Positions 1 through 9,437 of a stretch of 64,000 nucleotides of DNA are shown here, piece by piece. The stretch is from the NCBI RefSeq assembly GCF_024129435.1, contig NZ_JAMXXN010000001.1, positions 186,001 to 250,000 on the forward strand, given 5' to 3'. The notes below the pieces were generated by a model that did no database searches, was not told where the DNA came from, and worked only from the letters and a program-made list of their open reading frames with translations. The DNA is from Acinetobacter lwoffii (GTDB lineage Bacteria > Pseudomonadota > Gammaproteobacteria > Pseudomonadales > Moraxellaceae). Made by a program: the position numbers and the translations under genes. The first letter of the stretch is position 1; each line of letters opens with the position of its first letter.

Positions 1-40
1 TCTGATGTTCTTTAATCATCGCATGAACAATACCCCATGA
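1..40 (+). CDS. Partial C-terminal end of preceding gene, probably gspI
   Basis: Only the last dozen codons are inside the window. The frame ends in TGA at 38-40, which overlaps the ATG of gspJ (37-39) in an ATGA junction. In type II secretion operons the order gspI-gspJ-gspK is usual, so this tail is probably the minor pseudopilin GspI. The identity rests on gene order and the overlap, not on the few residues visible. Confidence 0.5.
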   Translation, partial: LMFFNHRMNNTP

Positions 41-678
41 AGCCTAAAGGATTTACCCTAGTTGAATTAATGGTCGCAATTGCGATCTTTGCGGTGCTGT
101 CTGCTTTGGGCTGGAAAGTTTTTGATTATATTGTCAAAACTAAAGATCAGAATGTGATTCATGAACAGCGTCTAGGTCAGTTACAACAAACCTATCAGCA
201 GATTCTGCGAGATACCGTACAGACAGTTCCCTTAACGGCCAACATCAATGGGGATATTCAACCGGCTCTAGTGCTGCAGAACGGACGCTTTAATTTCAGT
301 AAAACCGGGGTAACTGATCCTTTGGAAGAAGGGATTTCTCCAGATGAGCGCATTGAATATCAGTATCGAGCCGATGAGCAGAAACTTTATCGCTTGAAAT
401 ACCGGAATCTAAATCAGGCAGGTCAAGATCAGCCCGAATCCAGTGTTTTATTGTCGGAAGTGGAACAATTTCAGATCATCGTACTTAATCCGAATGAACT
501 CACGCAATGGCCGGATGCTTCTGCTGATCTGAATCAGTTAGAGCATAAACAGCGTTTGCCTAAAGGGATTAAAATCAATTTAACCGTGAATGGTGTAAGT
601 TATGAATGGATGTTCAGTTTATTGAATACGGACTTTTTGCTTGATACTCAGAACACCGGTCAACCCAGCTCAGAATAA
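37..678 (+). CDS. gspJ: Type II secretion system minor pseudopilin GspJ
   Basis: This is a minor pseudopilin of the type II secretion pseudopilus; GspI, GspJ and GspK form the tip complex that helps push folded proteins out through the outer membrane. The N-terminus carries a short basic leader, then the prepilin peptidase site G-FTLVE (cut after Gly5), with the conserved Glu at +5 of the mature protein, and then a hydrophobic helix to about residue 30. The 213-residue length fits the family. The start overlaps the stop of the upstream gene and gspK follows 6 bases later, so the genes are probably translated from one message. The assignment to GspJ rather than another pseudopilin rests on size and position before GspK. 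Confidence 0.9.
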   Translation: MKPKGFTLVELMVAIAIFAVLSALGWKVFDYIVKTKDQNVIHEQRLGQLQQTYQQILRDTVQTVPLTANINGDIQPALVLQNGRFNFSKTGVTDPLEEGISPDERIEYQYRADEQKLYRLKYRNLNQAGQDQPESSVLLSEVEQFQIIVLNPNELTQWPDASADLNQLEHKQRLPKGIKINLTVNGVSYEWMFSLLNTDFLLDTQNTGQPSSE

Positions 679-684
679 TAAGAA

Positions 685-1656
685 ATGAAAATGAATAAAG
701 CGATCATGATCAAGCAGCAGCAGGGCATTGCACTGATTACCATTCTGGTGATGGTAGCGCTAGCGACTATTCTGGCGGCTACGATTGCGCAACGTCAAGC
801 TGCAACTGCTGAAAGCACTGCCTATTTGATGCGACAAAACCAGTCCTTAATGTATGCCAAAAGTGCTGAGGCCTTTTTTTCTGAATTGCTGGTCGATGAT
901 GCTGAAAATGCCGCAGAGGTCGACCATCTGCAGGAAACCTGGGCGCAGCCCATGCCAGCTTTTCCGGTAGATGACGGTTATGTCTCCGGAATAATACAGG
1001 ATGAATCAGGCAAGTTTAATTTAAATAGCCTGATCACTGCCGAAGGTGCTGTCAATGAAAATGCCAAAGCATGGTTCGAGCTGATTTTAAAACGTGCCGG
1101 TTTGCCGGTACAGCTCAGTGAAGCAGTCATTGATTGGCAGGATGCAGACGAGCTGGTTAGTGGAGGCATGGGTGCTGAATCTAATTATTATCAAGGTTTG
1201 CCGAATGCCGCTTTGCCACCAAATGCAAAATTTCATAGCGTGGAAGAATTAAAGCTGGTACGCGGTTTTGAAGAGAATAAATATAAGTTGATAGCACCTT
1301 ATCTGAGTACTTCACCGGTGCAGGAGAGTCCGGTCAATATTAATACGGCTTCAGCTTTTCTTTTGGCGAGTATAGATGAAAAGCTGGATGTGAATGCGGT
1401 GCAGCAATTGCTGGATCAGCGTCAGGCCAATTTGGAGTATTTTTCCAATGTATCTGATTTGTGGTCACTCGAGCCTTTCGCTCAGGTTGATGCGGATAAG
1501 CGTAATCTATTTAACAGTCTGCTTGGGGTTCAATCCAATTATTTTAAAGCCCGAATCGAAGTGGTTTTAAGTGAGCGTAAGCGCCAATTCAGCAGTGATC
1601 TGGTTCGTCAGGACAAACAGGTTTATGTAGCCTATCGTAGCATGGCGCCATTTTAA
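685..1656 (+). CDS. gspK: Type II secretion system minor pseudopilin GspK
   Basis: GspK is the large, capping minor pseudopilin of type II secretion. The N-terminal leader is longer than in GspJ and ends in QQG-IALITILVMVALA, a prepilin peptidase site followed by a hydrophobic helix. As in GspK generally, the +5 Glu is absent (Thr is found there). The body, with an INLNSL-type segment near residue 110 and VNINTAS near residue 217, matches the alpha-helical domain inserted in the pilin fold. The 323-residue length is normal. It is the last gene of the operon: about 130 bases without a gene follow, then a gene of unrelated function. Confidence 0.92.
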   Translation: MKMNKAIMIKQQQGIALITILVMVALATILAATIAQRQAATAESTAYLMRQNQSLMYAKSAEAFFSELLVDDAENAAEVDHLQETWAQPMPAFPVDDGYVSGIIQDESGKFNLNSLITAEGAVNENAKAWFELILKRAGLPVQLSEAVIDWQDADELVSGGMGAESNYYQGLPNAALPPNAKFHSVEELKLVRGFEENKYKLIAPYLSTSPVQESPVNINTASAFLLASIDEKLDVNAVQQLLDQRQANLEYFSNVSDLWSLEPFAQVDADKRNLFNSLLGVQSNYFKARIEVVLSERKRQFSSDLVRQDKQVYVAYRSMAPF

Positions 1657-1763
1657 TTTTAGCTCATGAATTGTACAGGCTGGATAAGCGCAAATGCCGG
1701 GCTGATGCCTTTTCCCTATCATGCTAAACAGCAAAATTAATCCTCAAAGCTTTACTTTTGCTT

Positions 1764-1769
1764 TATAAT
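1764..1769 (+). promoter_or_regulatory. Candidate -10 box (TATAAT) for the QueD-like gene
   Basis: A perfect TATAAT lies 40 bases before the ATG at 1809, inside AT-rich sequence after gspK. I see no convincing -35 box at 16-18 bases upstream, so only the -10 element is supported. Confidence 0.4.
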
Positions 1770-1808
1770 CAAAATTAATTCACCTATTTTTTGACGACAT
1801 TACGGCAT

Positions 1809-2405
1809 ATGTTAATTCGTAAGTTATTTAAGTTTGAGAATGCTCATATTGTGCGTAACTGCACGTCAGATCGCTGTAAGCGTTCGATCCATGGCCATAG
1901 TTATAAAGTCGAGTTATTGCTAAAAGCCTCGAAGCTAGATCATGGTCAAATGGTCTATGACTTTGGTCTGCTTAAAGGTGTGATTAAGGATTTCTTTGAT
2001 TCTTTCGATCATGCCATCTGCTTCTGGCAAAATGACGACCCGGAATATATTCAGGCCTGCAAGAATTTCAGCGCGCGCTGGGTATCTTTGCCGGTATCGC
2101 CATCAGCAGAGCAGTTTTCACGTATTTTCTTCTTTCTGGCACAGCAAGTGCTGGCATCGACCGTGACTCAAAATGGCGAAGGTGATGTCGAAGTCTATTC
2201 TGTGATTGTGCATGAAACTGACACCGGCTATGCACAAAGCTTTTTAGAAGATATTCAAAATGAACAGATGGGAATTTTGAGTCTAGAGCAACTTGAGTTC
2301 TCTGAACAGGTGCAAGCCGAATGGACAGATCCGGACATGTTCGCCAAGCTCAAACAGGGCACACCATTTCATAACCCTACAGTAGATTTACAGGTACAGA
2401 TTTAA
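1809..2405 (+). CDS. queD: 6-pyruvoyl-tetrahydropterin synthase / QueD-like 6-carboxytetrahydropterin synthase
   Basis: A member of the PTPS/QueD family, which makes 6-carboxy-5,6,7,8-tetrahydropterin from dihydroneopterin triphosphate in queuosine biosynthesis. The F-x-N-A-H motif near the N-terminus and the C-x5-C...HGHSY segment supply the catalytic Cys and zinc-binding His residues; the third His is in FDHAICF. At 198 residues it is longer than the E. coli enzyme (about 120) because of an insertion and a C-terminal extension of about 60 residues, so substrate may differ. A TTG at 1791 opens the frame earlier, but the ATG at 1809 leaves a normal QueD N-terminus and is preferred. No other queuosine genes are nearby. 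Confidence 0.8.
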   Translation: MLIRKLFKFENAHIVRNCTSDRCKRSIHGHSYKVELLLKASKLDHGQMVYDFGLLKGVIKDFFDSFDHAICFWQNDDPEYIQACKNFSARWVSLPVSPSAEQFSRIFFFLAQQVLASTVTQNGEGDVEVYSVIVHETDTGYAQSFLEDIQNEQMGILSLEQLEFSEQVQAEWTDPDMFAKLKQGTPFHNPTVDLQVQI

Positions 2406-2451
2406 AGTCTGCGTGACTTTAAATCCATTGACATAGATTTAGGATTGAAGA

Positions 2452-3165
2452 ATGTCTTTAAATGAACAGCAACTGGCCAAGCTGAATAAAGTTCAGTTGG
2501 ATGAAAGCTGGAAATATGGATTGAGTGAATTTTTGCTCAGTCCAAAAATGGATGAATTAAAAGCATTTCTCGTTGAAGAAAAAAAAGCAGATAAAATCAT
2601 TTATCCTCCCAATCATCTGATTTTTAATGCGTTAAATACCACGCCGCTAGATCGGGTAAAAGTGGTAATTTTGGGGCAAGATCCTTATCATGGCCCAAAT
2701 CAGGCGCATGGATTAAGCTTTTCCGTGCAAAAGGGGGTTGCATTACCACCATCTTTGCGTAATATTTTTCATGAGTTACATGCTGATGTTGGGGTTGAAA
2801 GACCGAAGCATGGTGACTTGACGCATTGGGCAGAGCAGGGTGTGCTTCTGTTAAATGCAGTACTGACCGTAGAAGCAGGTCAGCCGACTTCGCATCAAAA
2901 GCGCGGTTGGGAAGAATTTACCGATCACGTCATTGATGTATTAAATGAGCAGCGTGAACATATTGTCTTTATTCTTTGGGGCGCATACGCACAGCGTAAA
3001 GGACAGCGCATTAATCAAGACAAGCATCTCGTGTTAAAGGCAGCACATCCATCGCCTTTGGCCGCAAACCGTGGTGGTTTTTTTGGTTGCAAAGTATTTT
3101 CGAAATCGAATAATTACCTCAAACAACATGGCATTGAGCCTATAGATTGGCAGCTGGACGCATGA
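2452..3165 (+). CDS. ung: Uracil-DNA glycosylase (family 1)
   Basis: Removes uracil from DNA by cleaving the N-glycosidic bond, starting base excision repair. The water-activating motif GQDPYHGPNQAHG is present around residues 75-87, with the catalytic Asp in QDPYH. The DNA-intercalation motif HPSPLAA, with its catalytic His, is near residue 199. Length (237) matches family 1 enzymes. The stop codon overlaps the ATG of the next gene (ATGA at 3162-3165), indicating translational coupling. The position directly after QueD and before an acyl-CoA hydratase has no obvious functional meaning. Confidence 0.97.
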   Translation: MSLNEQQLAKLNKVQLDESWKYGLSEFLLSPKMDELKAFLVEEKKADKIIYPPNHLIFNALNTTPLDRVKVVILGQDPYHGPNQAHGLSFSVQKGVALPPSLRNIFHELHADVGVERPKHGDLTHWAEQGVLLLNAVLTVEAGQPTSHQKRGWEEFTDHVIDVLNEQREHIVFILWGAYAQRKGQRINQDKHLVLKAAHPSPLAANRGGFFGCKVFSKSNNYLKQHGIEPIDWQLDA

Positions 3166-4283
3166 AATATTCTCCCCTTACTAAACATTATCATCCAGAT
3201 CTGATTGTTGAAGAAGCGCACAATGGTTGGCGTATCGTTCGTTTAAATCGCCCGAAATCTTTGCATGCGCTGGATGAATCGATCGCTTCCGCACTTCTGG
3301 AAGTATTTCAGGATTTCCATCATGATGACAGTGTAAAAGCCATCTGGCTGGATTCAACCACACCGAAAGCGTTCTGTGCGGGTGGGGATGTACGTAAACT
3401 GCGTCAGTTAGTGATTAATGATGAAGTCGCGACTGCCAATAAATTCTTTGAGCAAGAATATGCACTTGATCTGTTATTGCATAATTATGCCAAACCCGTT
3501 TTAGTCTGGGGTGAAGGTTATGTGATGGGCGGCGGCTTGGGGCTGTTTATGGCGGCGCCTTTCCGTTTAGTGACGCCCTATTCACGTTTGGCAATGCCTG
3601 AAATCAATATCGGTTTGTATCCAGACGTGGGTGCAACCCGCTTCTTGGCAGATCGTGGTGCGATTGGTCTATTTACCGGCTTGACCGGTTCAATCATGAC
3701 TGCTGCGGGCGCTTACGGGATTGGCTGGGCAACGCATATTTGTGATGCACAGCGTGATTCAGTTTTGGATAAAGTCATTAATATTGACTGGGAGCATTAT
3801 CCTGCAGGTGACTTCCGTGCCATTGATGACACCCTGAATAGTATGCACCGTCCGGTCGGCCCGGGACCGTTGCAAAACTCTCTGGATGTGATTCATAGTG
3901 TTTGCCGTGGTGTCAACTTTGAGCATGATTATGAGTCGATTATTGGCCTGAGTGACGCACGCAGTGACTGGTTGCGTCAGGCCAGTGAAAACCTGAAAAA
4001 AGGTTCGCCAACTACTGCAGCCTTGACCTGGCTATTGTGGCAATGGGGTAAGCAGATACATTCCTGGAATGAAGTTTTCGAACTGGAAGTTCAGATCTCA
4101 GACTGGAAAATCCGTCATCATGATTTTGTCGAAGGTGTGCGAGCGCGTCTGGTCGATAAAGACCTTAGTCCTGAGTGGAAAAAAGGTGCAGATATGAGCT
4201 TGAAAGGGATCCTGTCTGGGAATCCTCCAGTTACGACTATTGAAAGCTGGAATGAGCTGCTCAAGCATTATGGTGTGATTTAA
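3162..4283 (+). CDS. Enoyl-CoA hydratase/isomerase family protein, 3-hydroxyisobutyryl-CoA hydrolase type
   Basis: A crotonase-fold protein of 373 residues. Length and the motifs RPKSLHALDE, FCAGGDVRKL (oxyanion hole) and GEGYVMGGGLGL followed by MPEINIGLYPDVGATRFL fit the 3-hydroxyisobutyryl-CoA hydrolase subgroup of valine breakdown better than classical enoyl-CoA hydratases of about 260 residues. The frame is open from a TTG at 3147, but the ATG at 3162 overlaps the ung stop as ATGA and is the likelier start. No other valine-degradation genes are adjacent, so the exact acyl-CoA substrate is inferred. Confidence 0.82.
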   Translation: MKYSPLTKHYHPDLIVEEAHNGWRIVRLNRPKSLHALDESIASALLEVFQDFHHDDSVKAIWLDSTTPKAFCAGGDVRKLRQLVINDEVATANKFFEQEYALDLLLHNYAKPVLVWGEGYVMGGGLGLFMAAPFRLVTPYSRLAMPEINIGLYPDVGATRFLADRGAIGLFTGLTGSIMTAAGAYGIGWATHICDAQRDSVLDKVINIDWEHYPAGDFRAIDDTLNSMHRPVGPGPLQNSLDVIHSVCRGVNFEHDYESIIGLSDARSDWLRQASENLKKGSPTTAALTWLLWQWGKQIHSWNEVFELEVQISDWKIRHHDFVEGVRARLVDKDLSPEWKKGADMSLKGILSGNPPVTTIESWNELLKHYGVI

Positions 4284-4289
4284 GCTTCA

Positions 4290-4805
4290 ATGTCCGAAAC
4301 ACAATTTACAGATGAATACTGGATGCAGCGTGCTTACGAGCAGGCTGCACTTGCTGCTGCACAGGGAGAAATCCCCGTCGGGGCAATTATCGTCAGTCAG
4401 AATCAGATCATTGGTCAGGGATTTAATGCGCCCATCTCGTTGAATGATCCGACTGCGCATGCTGAAATTGTTGCACTACGTGATGCCTGTCAAAACATCC
4501 AGAATTATCGTTTACCTGATGATGCAGTGCTTTATGTGACTTTAGAGCCGTGCACCATGTGTGTTGGTGCGCTGGTGCATTCACGGGTTTCACGGGTAGT
4601 ATTTGGCGCATTTGAAGCGAAAGCAGGTTCACTGGTGAGTGCGCGTCAACTGTTTGAAACCGGTTATTATAATCACGTATTTTCTTTCCAGGCAGGCTGC
4701 ATGCAGCAGCAATGCTCTGAACAGCTCAGTGCATTTTTTAAGTTGCGTCGCGAGCAGAAACGACAATTCAAGTTACAAGAAAAGTTATTAAATACGCAGA
4801 AGTAA
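4290..4805 (+). CDS. tadA: tRNA-specific adenosine deaminase TadA
   Basis: Converts adenosine 34 to inosine in the anticodon of tRNA-Arg(ACG). The zinc site of the cytidine deaminase fold is complete: HAE (His ligand and catalytic Glu) in the segment PTAHAEIVAL, and PCTMC (two Cys ligands) in LEPCTMCVGA. The 171-residue length and C-terminal basic tail fit bacterial TadA. It begins 6 bases after the upstream hydratase gene, so it probably shares that message. An N-terminal GEIPVGA motif is also typical. Confidence 0.96.
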   Translation: MSETQFTDEYWMQRAYEQAALAAAQGEIPVGAIIVSQNQIIGQGFNAPISLNDPTAHAEIVALRDACQNIQNYRLPDDAVLYVTLEPCTMCVGALVHSRVSRVVFGAFEAKAGSLVSARQLFETGYYNHVFSFQAGCMQQQCSEQLSAFFKLRREQKRQFKLQEKLLNTQK

Positions 4806-4865
4806 ATTTACTTTATCCGCTAAAATTTTCCCACTTTCAAATATCTGCAATCTTCAGGAACAATA

Positions 4866-5297
4866 ATGAACAGCATCCAAGTAAAAAAAGAATTCCCAGC
4901 AGCCCTTGATGATGTCTTCAATTTGATGTCCAAGCATGCCACCTATAATATTGCCTTCGCACCGATGCAGGTCGAACGAATCAAGGATTCTGCGGATGCT
5001 GAATATCCTGATGGACTCGGTTCAGTACGTGCAATGGGTATGGGGCCAGTGAAGCCGCTGAAAGAACAAATTACCTTGTTCGAGCCAAATAATCGCATCG
5101 AATATCAGATTATTAAAAATCCATTGATCAAGCATCATTTAGGCATTATTGAATTTGAAGCACTGGCTGATGACAAAACGTTAGTAACTTATACGATTGA
5201 ATTGCAGGCACGTGCGCCTTTTGTGAGTAAATTAATCCTTGCACAGTTACAGGCAGCGATTAAACTAGGCCTGACAAAACTCGCAAAATCTGTTTAA
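4866..5297 (+). CDS. SRPBCC family protein (polyketide cyclase/dehydrase-like)
   Basis: A 143-residue soluble protein with the pattern of the START/Bet v1-like SRPBCC fold: an N-terminal strand, a helix with a [15 protein letters not shown] segment, the strand [18 protein letters not shown], and a long C-terminal helix after residue 110. Members bind hydrophobic ligands in a cavity; the ligand cannot be read from the sequence. It lies 60 bases after tadA and 17 bases before cmk and may be co-transcribed with cmk. No signal peptide is visible. Confidence 0.75.
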   Translation: MNSIQVKKEFPAALDDVFNLMSKHATYNIAFAPMQVERIKDSADAEYPDGLGSVRAMGMGPVKPLKEQITLFEPNNRIEYQIIKNPLIKHHLGIIEFEALADDKTLVTYTIELQARAPFVSKLILAQLQAAIKLGLTKLAKSV

Positions 5298-5314
5298 ACA
5301 ACAACGGGAAAGCA

Positions 5315-5998
5315 ATGACAGTTCAAATTATTACCATTGATGGTCCAAGTGGGTCTGGCAAGGGCACGTTAGCAGCGAAACTGGCTGCACATTATCAGTT
5401 TCACTTATTGGATTCTGGTGCTTTATACCGCCTTTTGGGTTTGTCATTGCATCACCATGATTTGCTGGATTCGCTAGACACGAAATTGCCAGAATGCGTA
5501 CAAATCGCAACAAATTTAGATATCCAGTTTGTCAGTACCGACACCGGGGTGCAGGTGTGGCTGGATGGTGAAGATGTGTCCCAAACTATTCGAACTGAAC
5601 GGGTAGGAGAGTTTGCTTCAAAAGTTGCAGCAATTCCTGAGCTTAGAACAGCGATGGTTTCACGTCAGCATGCCTTTGCACAGGCGCCTGGTCTGGTAGC
5701 AGACGGACGTGATATGGCGACAAGTATCTTCCCGAATGCTCAGGCAAAAATATATTTGACGGCCTCGGCTGAATCACGCGCGCAAAGACGTGTAAAGCAG
5801 TTGCAGGGCATGGGACTGGATGTTAAAATAAGCGACATTTTAGCTAATATCATCGCTCGCGATAAACGAGATACGGAACGCGCTGTCGCTCCACTCAAGC
5901 CTGCGGATGATGCTTACATTATTGATAGTTCAGATTTGAATATCGATGAAGTATTCCAGCTGATGACCACTTATGTGGATCAGCAGTTAGCAAATTAA
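5315..5998 (+). CDS. cmk: Cytidylate kinase
   Basis: Phosphorylates CMP and dCMP to the diphosphates using ATP. The P-loop GPSGSGKGT is at residues 10-18, the CMP-binding DSGALYR motif follows near residue 33, and VADGRDMAT, with the conserved Arg/Asp for nucleotide binding, is near residue 130. The lid with RRDxxR-like [13 protein letters not shown] is near residue 187. The 227-residue length is typical of bacterial Cmk. The cmk-rpsA-ihfB order is the one conserved across gammaproteobacteria. Confidence 0.97.
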   Translation: MTVQIITIDGPSGSGKGTLAAKLAAHYQFHLLDSGALYRLLGLSLHHHDLLDSLDTKLPECVQIATNLDIQFVSTDTGVQVWLDGEDVSQTIRTERVGEFASKVAAIPELRTAMVSRQHAFAQAPGLVADGRDMATSIFPNAQAKIYLTASAESRAQRRVKQLQGMGLDVKISDILANIIARDKRDTERAVAPLKPADDAYIIDSSDLNIDEVFQLMTTYVDQQLAN

Positions 5999-6108
5999 CC
6001 CAATTTTATCAGCAAACGCATAGCTTGATCAGTTTTATATGGACTATGTAGATGCTTAATTAAACCGGCCTTGTCTGATCCAAGACCGCTGACTTTATCG
6101 GAAATATC

Positions 6109-7785
6109 ATGACCGAATCTTTTGCAGCCCTCTTTGAAGCAAGCGAATTAAACCTCAACGTTGAAAAGGGTGCAGTTATCCAGGGCGTTGTAGTAAGCAT
6201 TGACTCTGATTGGGTAACTGTTGACACTGGCCTTAAATCTGAAGGCGTTGTTGACCGTGCTGAGTTCTTAAATGAACAGCGCGAACTTGAAGTTCAAGTT
6301 GGCGACACTGTAGACGTAGTTGTTGAAGCACTTGACAACGGTATGGGTCAAACAGTTCTTTCTCGCGAAAAAGCTAAACGCGCAGAAACTTGGACTAAAC
6401 TTGAAAAAATCTTTGAAGACGGCGAAATCGTTACTGGTGTTATCTCTGGTAAAGTTAAAGGTGGTTTCACTGTTGACATCGGTCCAGTACGTGCGTTCCT
6501 TCCAGGTTCTTTAGTTGATACTCGTCCTATTCGTGATACTACTCACCTAGAAGGCAAAGAGTTAGAATTCAAAGTAATCAAACTTGACGCTAAACGTAAC
6601 AACGTTGTTGTTTCACGTCGTGCTGTTATGGAAGCTGAATCTTCAGCTGACCGTGAAGCTCTTCTTGCTCAGCTTGAAGAAGGTCAAACAGTTACTGGTA
6701 CGATCAAAAATCTTACTGACTACGGCGCATTCGTTGACCTTGGCGGTATTGATGGTCTTCTTCATATCACTGACATGGCTTGGAAACGCATCAAGCACCC
6801 TTCAGAAGTTGTTGAAGTGGGTCAAGAAGTTACTGTTAAAGTACTTAAATTCGACCGCGAACGTAACCGTGTTTCTCTAGGTCTTAAACAACTTGGCGAA
6901 GATCCATGGTTAGCGATCATGAACCGTTACCCTAAAGGTTCAATCGTTAAAGCGCGCGTAACTAACCTGACTGATTACGGTTGTTTCGCTGAAATCGCTG
7001 AAGGCGTTGAAGGTTTAGTACACGTTTCAGAAATGGATCACACGAACAAAAACATCCACCCATCTAAAGTTGTTCAGATTGGTGACGAAGTTGATGTTAT
7101 GGTTCTTGAAGTTGATGAAGAACGTCGTCGTATTTCTCTTGGTATCAAACAAACTCGTGCTAACCCGTGGGAAGAGTTTGCTAAAGACCACGACAAAGGC
7201 GAAAAAGTTTCTGGTACGATCAAATCTATCACTGACTTCGGTATCTTCATCGGTTTACCAGGCGGTATCGACGGTCTAGTTCACTTGTCTGATATTTCTT
7301 GGAACGAACAAGGCGAAGAAGCGATTCGTCGTTATAAAAAAGGCGACACTGTTGAAGCGGTTATCCTTTCTGTAGACGCTGAAGGCAACCGTATCAGCCT
7401 TGGCATCAAGCAAATGAACAACGATCCGTTCAATGACTTCCTTGCTGCTAACGAACGCGGTGCGTTGGTTAAAGGTACTGTAACTGCAGTTGATGCTAAA
7501 GGCGCGACTGTTAAGTTAGCTGACGAAGTTGAAGCGACTCTGAAAGCATCTGAAATCAACCGCGACCGCGTTGAAGATGCAACTAAGTTCCTTGAAGTTG
7601 GTCAAGAAGTTGAAGCGAAGATCATCAACGTAGATCGTAAATCTCGCGCAATCAACTTGTCTATCAAAGCGAAAGACGAAGCTGAAGAGAAAGAAGCAGT
7701 TGCTAACTTGAAAACAGCTCCTGCTGGTCAAGACAATGGTCCTAAGACGATTGGTGACCTGATCAAAGCTCAAATGGGCAACTAA
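6109..7785 (+). CDS. rpsA: 30S ribosomal protein S1
   Basis: S1 binds mRNA on the 30S subunit and aids initiation on structured or weak-SD messages. Six S1 (OB-fold) repeats are visible: two divergent N-terminal repeats that anchor to the ribosome and four RNA-binding repeats with the recurring pattern G-x-IK-x-ITDFG-x-F-x-G-x-x-G-L-x-H-x-S. Length (558) matches E. coli S1 (557). Codon use is markedly biased to a restricted set (for example GTT, GAA, CGT), as expected of a highly expressed gene, and several spurious open frames inside it are a by-product. The 110-base leader after cmk is long enough for S1 autoregulation, but I cannot identify the site. Confidence 0.98.
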   Translation: MTESFAALFEASELNLNVEKGAVIQGVVVSIDSDWVTVDTGLKSEGVVDRAEFLNEQRELEVQVGDTVDVVVEALDNGMGQTVLSREKAKRAETWTKLEKIFEDGEIVTGVISGKVKGGFTVDIGPVRAFLPGSLVDTRPIRDTTHLEGKELEFKVIKLDAKRNNVVVSRRAVMEAESSADREALLAQLEEGQTVTGTIKNLTDYGAFVDLGGIDGLLHITDMAWKRIKHPSEVVEVGQEVTVKVLKFDRERNRVSLGLKQLGEDPWLAIMNRYPKGSIVKARVTNLTDYGCFAEIAEGVEGLVHVSEMDHTNKNIHPSKVVQIGDEVDVMVLEVDEERRRISLGIKQTRANPWEEFAKDHDKGEKVSGTIKSITDFGIFIGLPGGIDGLVHLSDISWNEQGEEAIRRYKKGDTVEAVILSVDAEGNRISLGIKQMNNDPFNDFLAANERGALVKGTVTAVDAKGATVKLADEVEATLKASEINRDRVEDATKFLEVGQEVEAKIINVDRKSRAINLSIKAKDEAEEKEAVANLKTAPAGQDNGPKTIGDLIKAQMGN

Positions 7786-7845
7786 GTAAGCGTTTGAATT
7801 GTATTGTTAATGTAAGTTAACTAATACTTTTTATACAAATACTGT

Positions 7846-7890
7846 AAACGGTAGCGTAGTATTTAATTATTGCGCTACCGTTTTGTATTT
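7846..7890 (+). terminator. Rho-independent terminator after rpsA
   Basis: A perfect 11-bp stem, AAACGGTAGCG (7846-7856) with CGCTACCGTTT (7873-7883), encloses a 16-base loop and is followed by a T-rich run. It separates rpsA from ihfB. Confidence 0.85.
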
Positions 7891-7948
7891 AAACAGGTTA
7901 TTATCGGGAAATAGATCCCAAGTAGCTTGATAATTAAAGAGGTCGCAG

Positions 7949-8254
7949 ATGACTACTGAAGCACTTAATAAGTCTGACTTAATAGAGCGTATTGCGTTAA
8001 AAAATCCGCATTTGGCTGAGCCTTTAGTGGAAGAAGCAGTTAAAATTATGATTGATCAAATGATAGAAGCATTATCAACTGACAATCGTATCGAGATTCG
8101 TGGATTTGGTAGTTTTGCATTGCATCACCGTGAACCGCGCGTAGGTCGTAACCCTAAAACTGGTAAATCAGTAGAAGTGGCTGCAAAAGCAGTTCCGCAC
8201 TTTAAACCAGGCAAGGCACTTCGTGACGCTGTGAACGAGTCTGCACAAAAATAA
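7949..8254 (+). CDS. ihfB: Integration host factor subunit beta
   Basis: The beta subunit of IHF, a heterodimeric nucleoid protein that bends DNA sharply at specific sites. At 101 residues it has the HU/IHF fold: dimerising helices at 1-40, the core strand [23 protein letters not shown] with the DNA-intercalating Pro on the beta arm, and the C-terminal helix [13 protein letters not shown]. The spacing [12 protein letters not shown] identifies IHF-beta rather than HU. An SD-like AAGAGG precedes the ATG. It has its own leader after the rpsA terminator, and lapA follows after 24 bases. Confidence 0.96.
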   Translation: MTTEALNKSDLIERIALKNPHLAEPLVEEAVKIMIDQMIEALSTDNRIEIRGFGSFALHHREPRVGRNPKTGKSVEVAAKAVPHFKPGKALRDAVNESAQK

Positions 8255-8278
8255 TTGTAAATATTTTGCGGGGTGTTC

Positions 8279-8638
8279 ATGCGTTACGTTCTGGTCATTC
8301 TTTTATTGGTACTGTTTGGTTATTCATTAGCTTTAGTTTTGCAAAACGGTACTGAATTGTCAGTGGACTTGTTATTTACTCAAGTTCCCGCAATGCGCCT
8401 GGGATTATTACTTCTCCTCACGTTATCTTTAGGTGTCGTTTTGGGCCTGTTATTGGGCGTTCAGATCTTCCGGGTTTTTCAGACGAATTGGGAAATTAAA
8501 CGACTGCGTAAAGACATTGAACATCTACGTAAGGAACAGTTGAATACAGCCAAGTTAATGGCCGCTGAAGCAGCAGCCCATACCCGGCATGAAAAAACTG
8601 TATTAGATATTACCAATGAAAATCAAAGCCCATTATAA
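8279..8638 (+). CDS. lapA: LapA-domain inner membrane protein (DUF1049)
   Basis: A small two-helix membrane protein of 119 residues. Membrane segments lie at about 2-20 and 38-62, joined by LQNGTELSVDLLFTQVPAMRLG, a pattern typical of LapA/YciS. The cytoplasmic C-terminus is charged and probably coiled coil. In E. coli LapA works with LapB in LpxC turnover and LPS assembly; here lapB is not adjacent. A GTG at 8273 is in frame, but GGGG at 8270-8273 sits 5 bases before the ATG at 8279 and favours the latter. The order ihfB-lapA-pyrF is common in gammaproteobacteria. Confidence 0.85.
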   Translation: MRYVLVILLLVLFGYSLALVLQNGTELSVDLLFTQVPAMRLGLLLLLTLSLGVVLGLLLGVQIFRVFQTNWEIKRLRKDIEHLRKEQLNTAKLMAAEAAAHTRHEKTVLDITNENQSPL

Positions 8639-8651
8639 TGGGCTTATTTTT
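8626..8651 (+). terminator. Terminator overlapping the lapA stop codon
   Basis: Stem AAGCCCAT (8626-8633) and ATGGGCTT (8638-8645) with loop TATA, followed by a T run. The TAA stop of lapA falls in the loop and right arm, so the terminator begins inside the coding sequence. Confidence 0.75.
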
Positions 8652-8674
8652 TGCCTATATGAAGGGGTAATCTC

Positions 8675-9355
8675 TTGAGTATCATCGTCGCACTAGATGC
8701 CAAAAGCCAATTTGATGCCTTAGCCATTGCAGAACAGTTAGATCCTGCCTTGTGTCGACTTAAAGTTGGTAAAGAGTTATTTACCCATGAAGGTCCAATT
8801 ATTGTCAAAGCACTTCAAGATAAAGGCTTTGATGTATTTCTGGATCTGAAATTTCATGATATTCCAAATACAACAGCACAGGCAGTATGCGCGGCAGCAG
8901 ATTTGGGTGTGTGGATGGTCAATGTGCATGCCTCAGGTGGCCGCAAGATGATGGAAACCTGTGTAGAGCGTTTGCAAGCGGGTAATTATAAAACTCAGTT
9001 GATTGCAGTGACTGTATTGACGTCAATGGGCCGTGAAGACTTGAAAGATATTGGTCTGGATATTGAGCCAAATGAGCATGTAAAACGTCTGGCACAACTG
9101 ACAAAAGACAGTGGTCTAGATGGGGTGGTTTGCTCAGCTCAAGAAGCGAAAATGTTACGTGAAACGATTGGAAAAGACTTTGCATTAGTGACACCCGGCA
9201 TTCGTCCAGAAGGGTCGAATGCAGATGACCAGAAACGTATTGTGACACCGAAACAGGCAATGCTAGATGGCTCAACACATCTGGTAATTGGTCGCCCGAT
9301 TACCCAGTCTAAAAATATGCGTCAGACTTTGAAAGATATTTTGGCAACGCTTTAA
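8675..9355 (+). CDS. pyrF: Orotidine 5'-phosphate decarboxylase
   Basis: Decarboxylates OMP to UMP, the last step of de novo pyrimidine synthesis. The catalytic [10 protein letters not shown] motif (Asp-Lys-His-Asp tetrad) is near residues 56-65; [11 protein letters not shown] and the phosphate-binding VIGRPITQS near the C-terminus complete the TIM-barrel site. The start is a TTG at 8675, because [10 protein letters not shown] is the standard N-terminus and no ATG is available; GGGG lies 7 bases upstream. Length (226) is normal. A strong terminator follows. Confidence 0.97.
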   Translation: MSIIVALDAKSQFDALAIAEQLDPALCRLKVGKELFTHEGPIIVKALQDKGFDVFLDLKFHDIPNTTAQAVCAAADLGVWMVNVHASGGRKMMETCVERLQAGNYKTQLIAVTVLTSMGREDLKDIGLDIEPNEHVKRLAQLTKDSGLDGVVCSAQEAKMLRETIGKDFALVTPGIRPEGSNADDQKRIVTPKQAMLDGSTHLVIGRPITQSKNMRQTLKDILATL

Positions 9356-9372
9356 TACGGTTTGAATGACAA

Positions 9373-9400
9373 AAAGCCTTTCAGTCGAAAGGCTTTTTTT
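9373..9400 (+). terminator. Terminator after pyrF
   Basis: Perfect 10-bp stem AAAGCCTTTC (9373-9382) / GAAAGGCTTT (9387-9396), loop AGTC, then a T run. Confidence 0.9.
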
Positions 9401-9437
9401 ATATATTGAAAAAATGGTTATAAAATAAAAAGGAAAA

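Noticed and set aside
6320..7773. Several open frames inside rpsA on both strands
   Set aside because: They are by-products of the strong codon bias of rpsA. Their composition (Leu/Val/Lys runs) is not protein-like, and rpsA is certain.
8919..9278. A 119-codon antisense frame across pyrF
   Set aside because: pyrF has all catalytic motifs on the other strand, and the antisense product has no family features.
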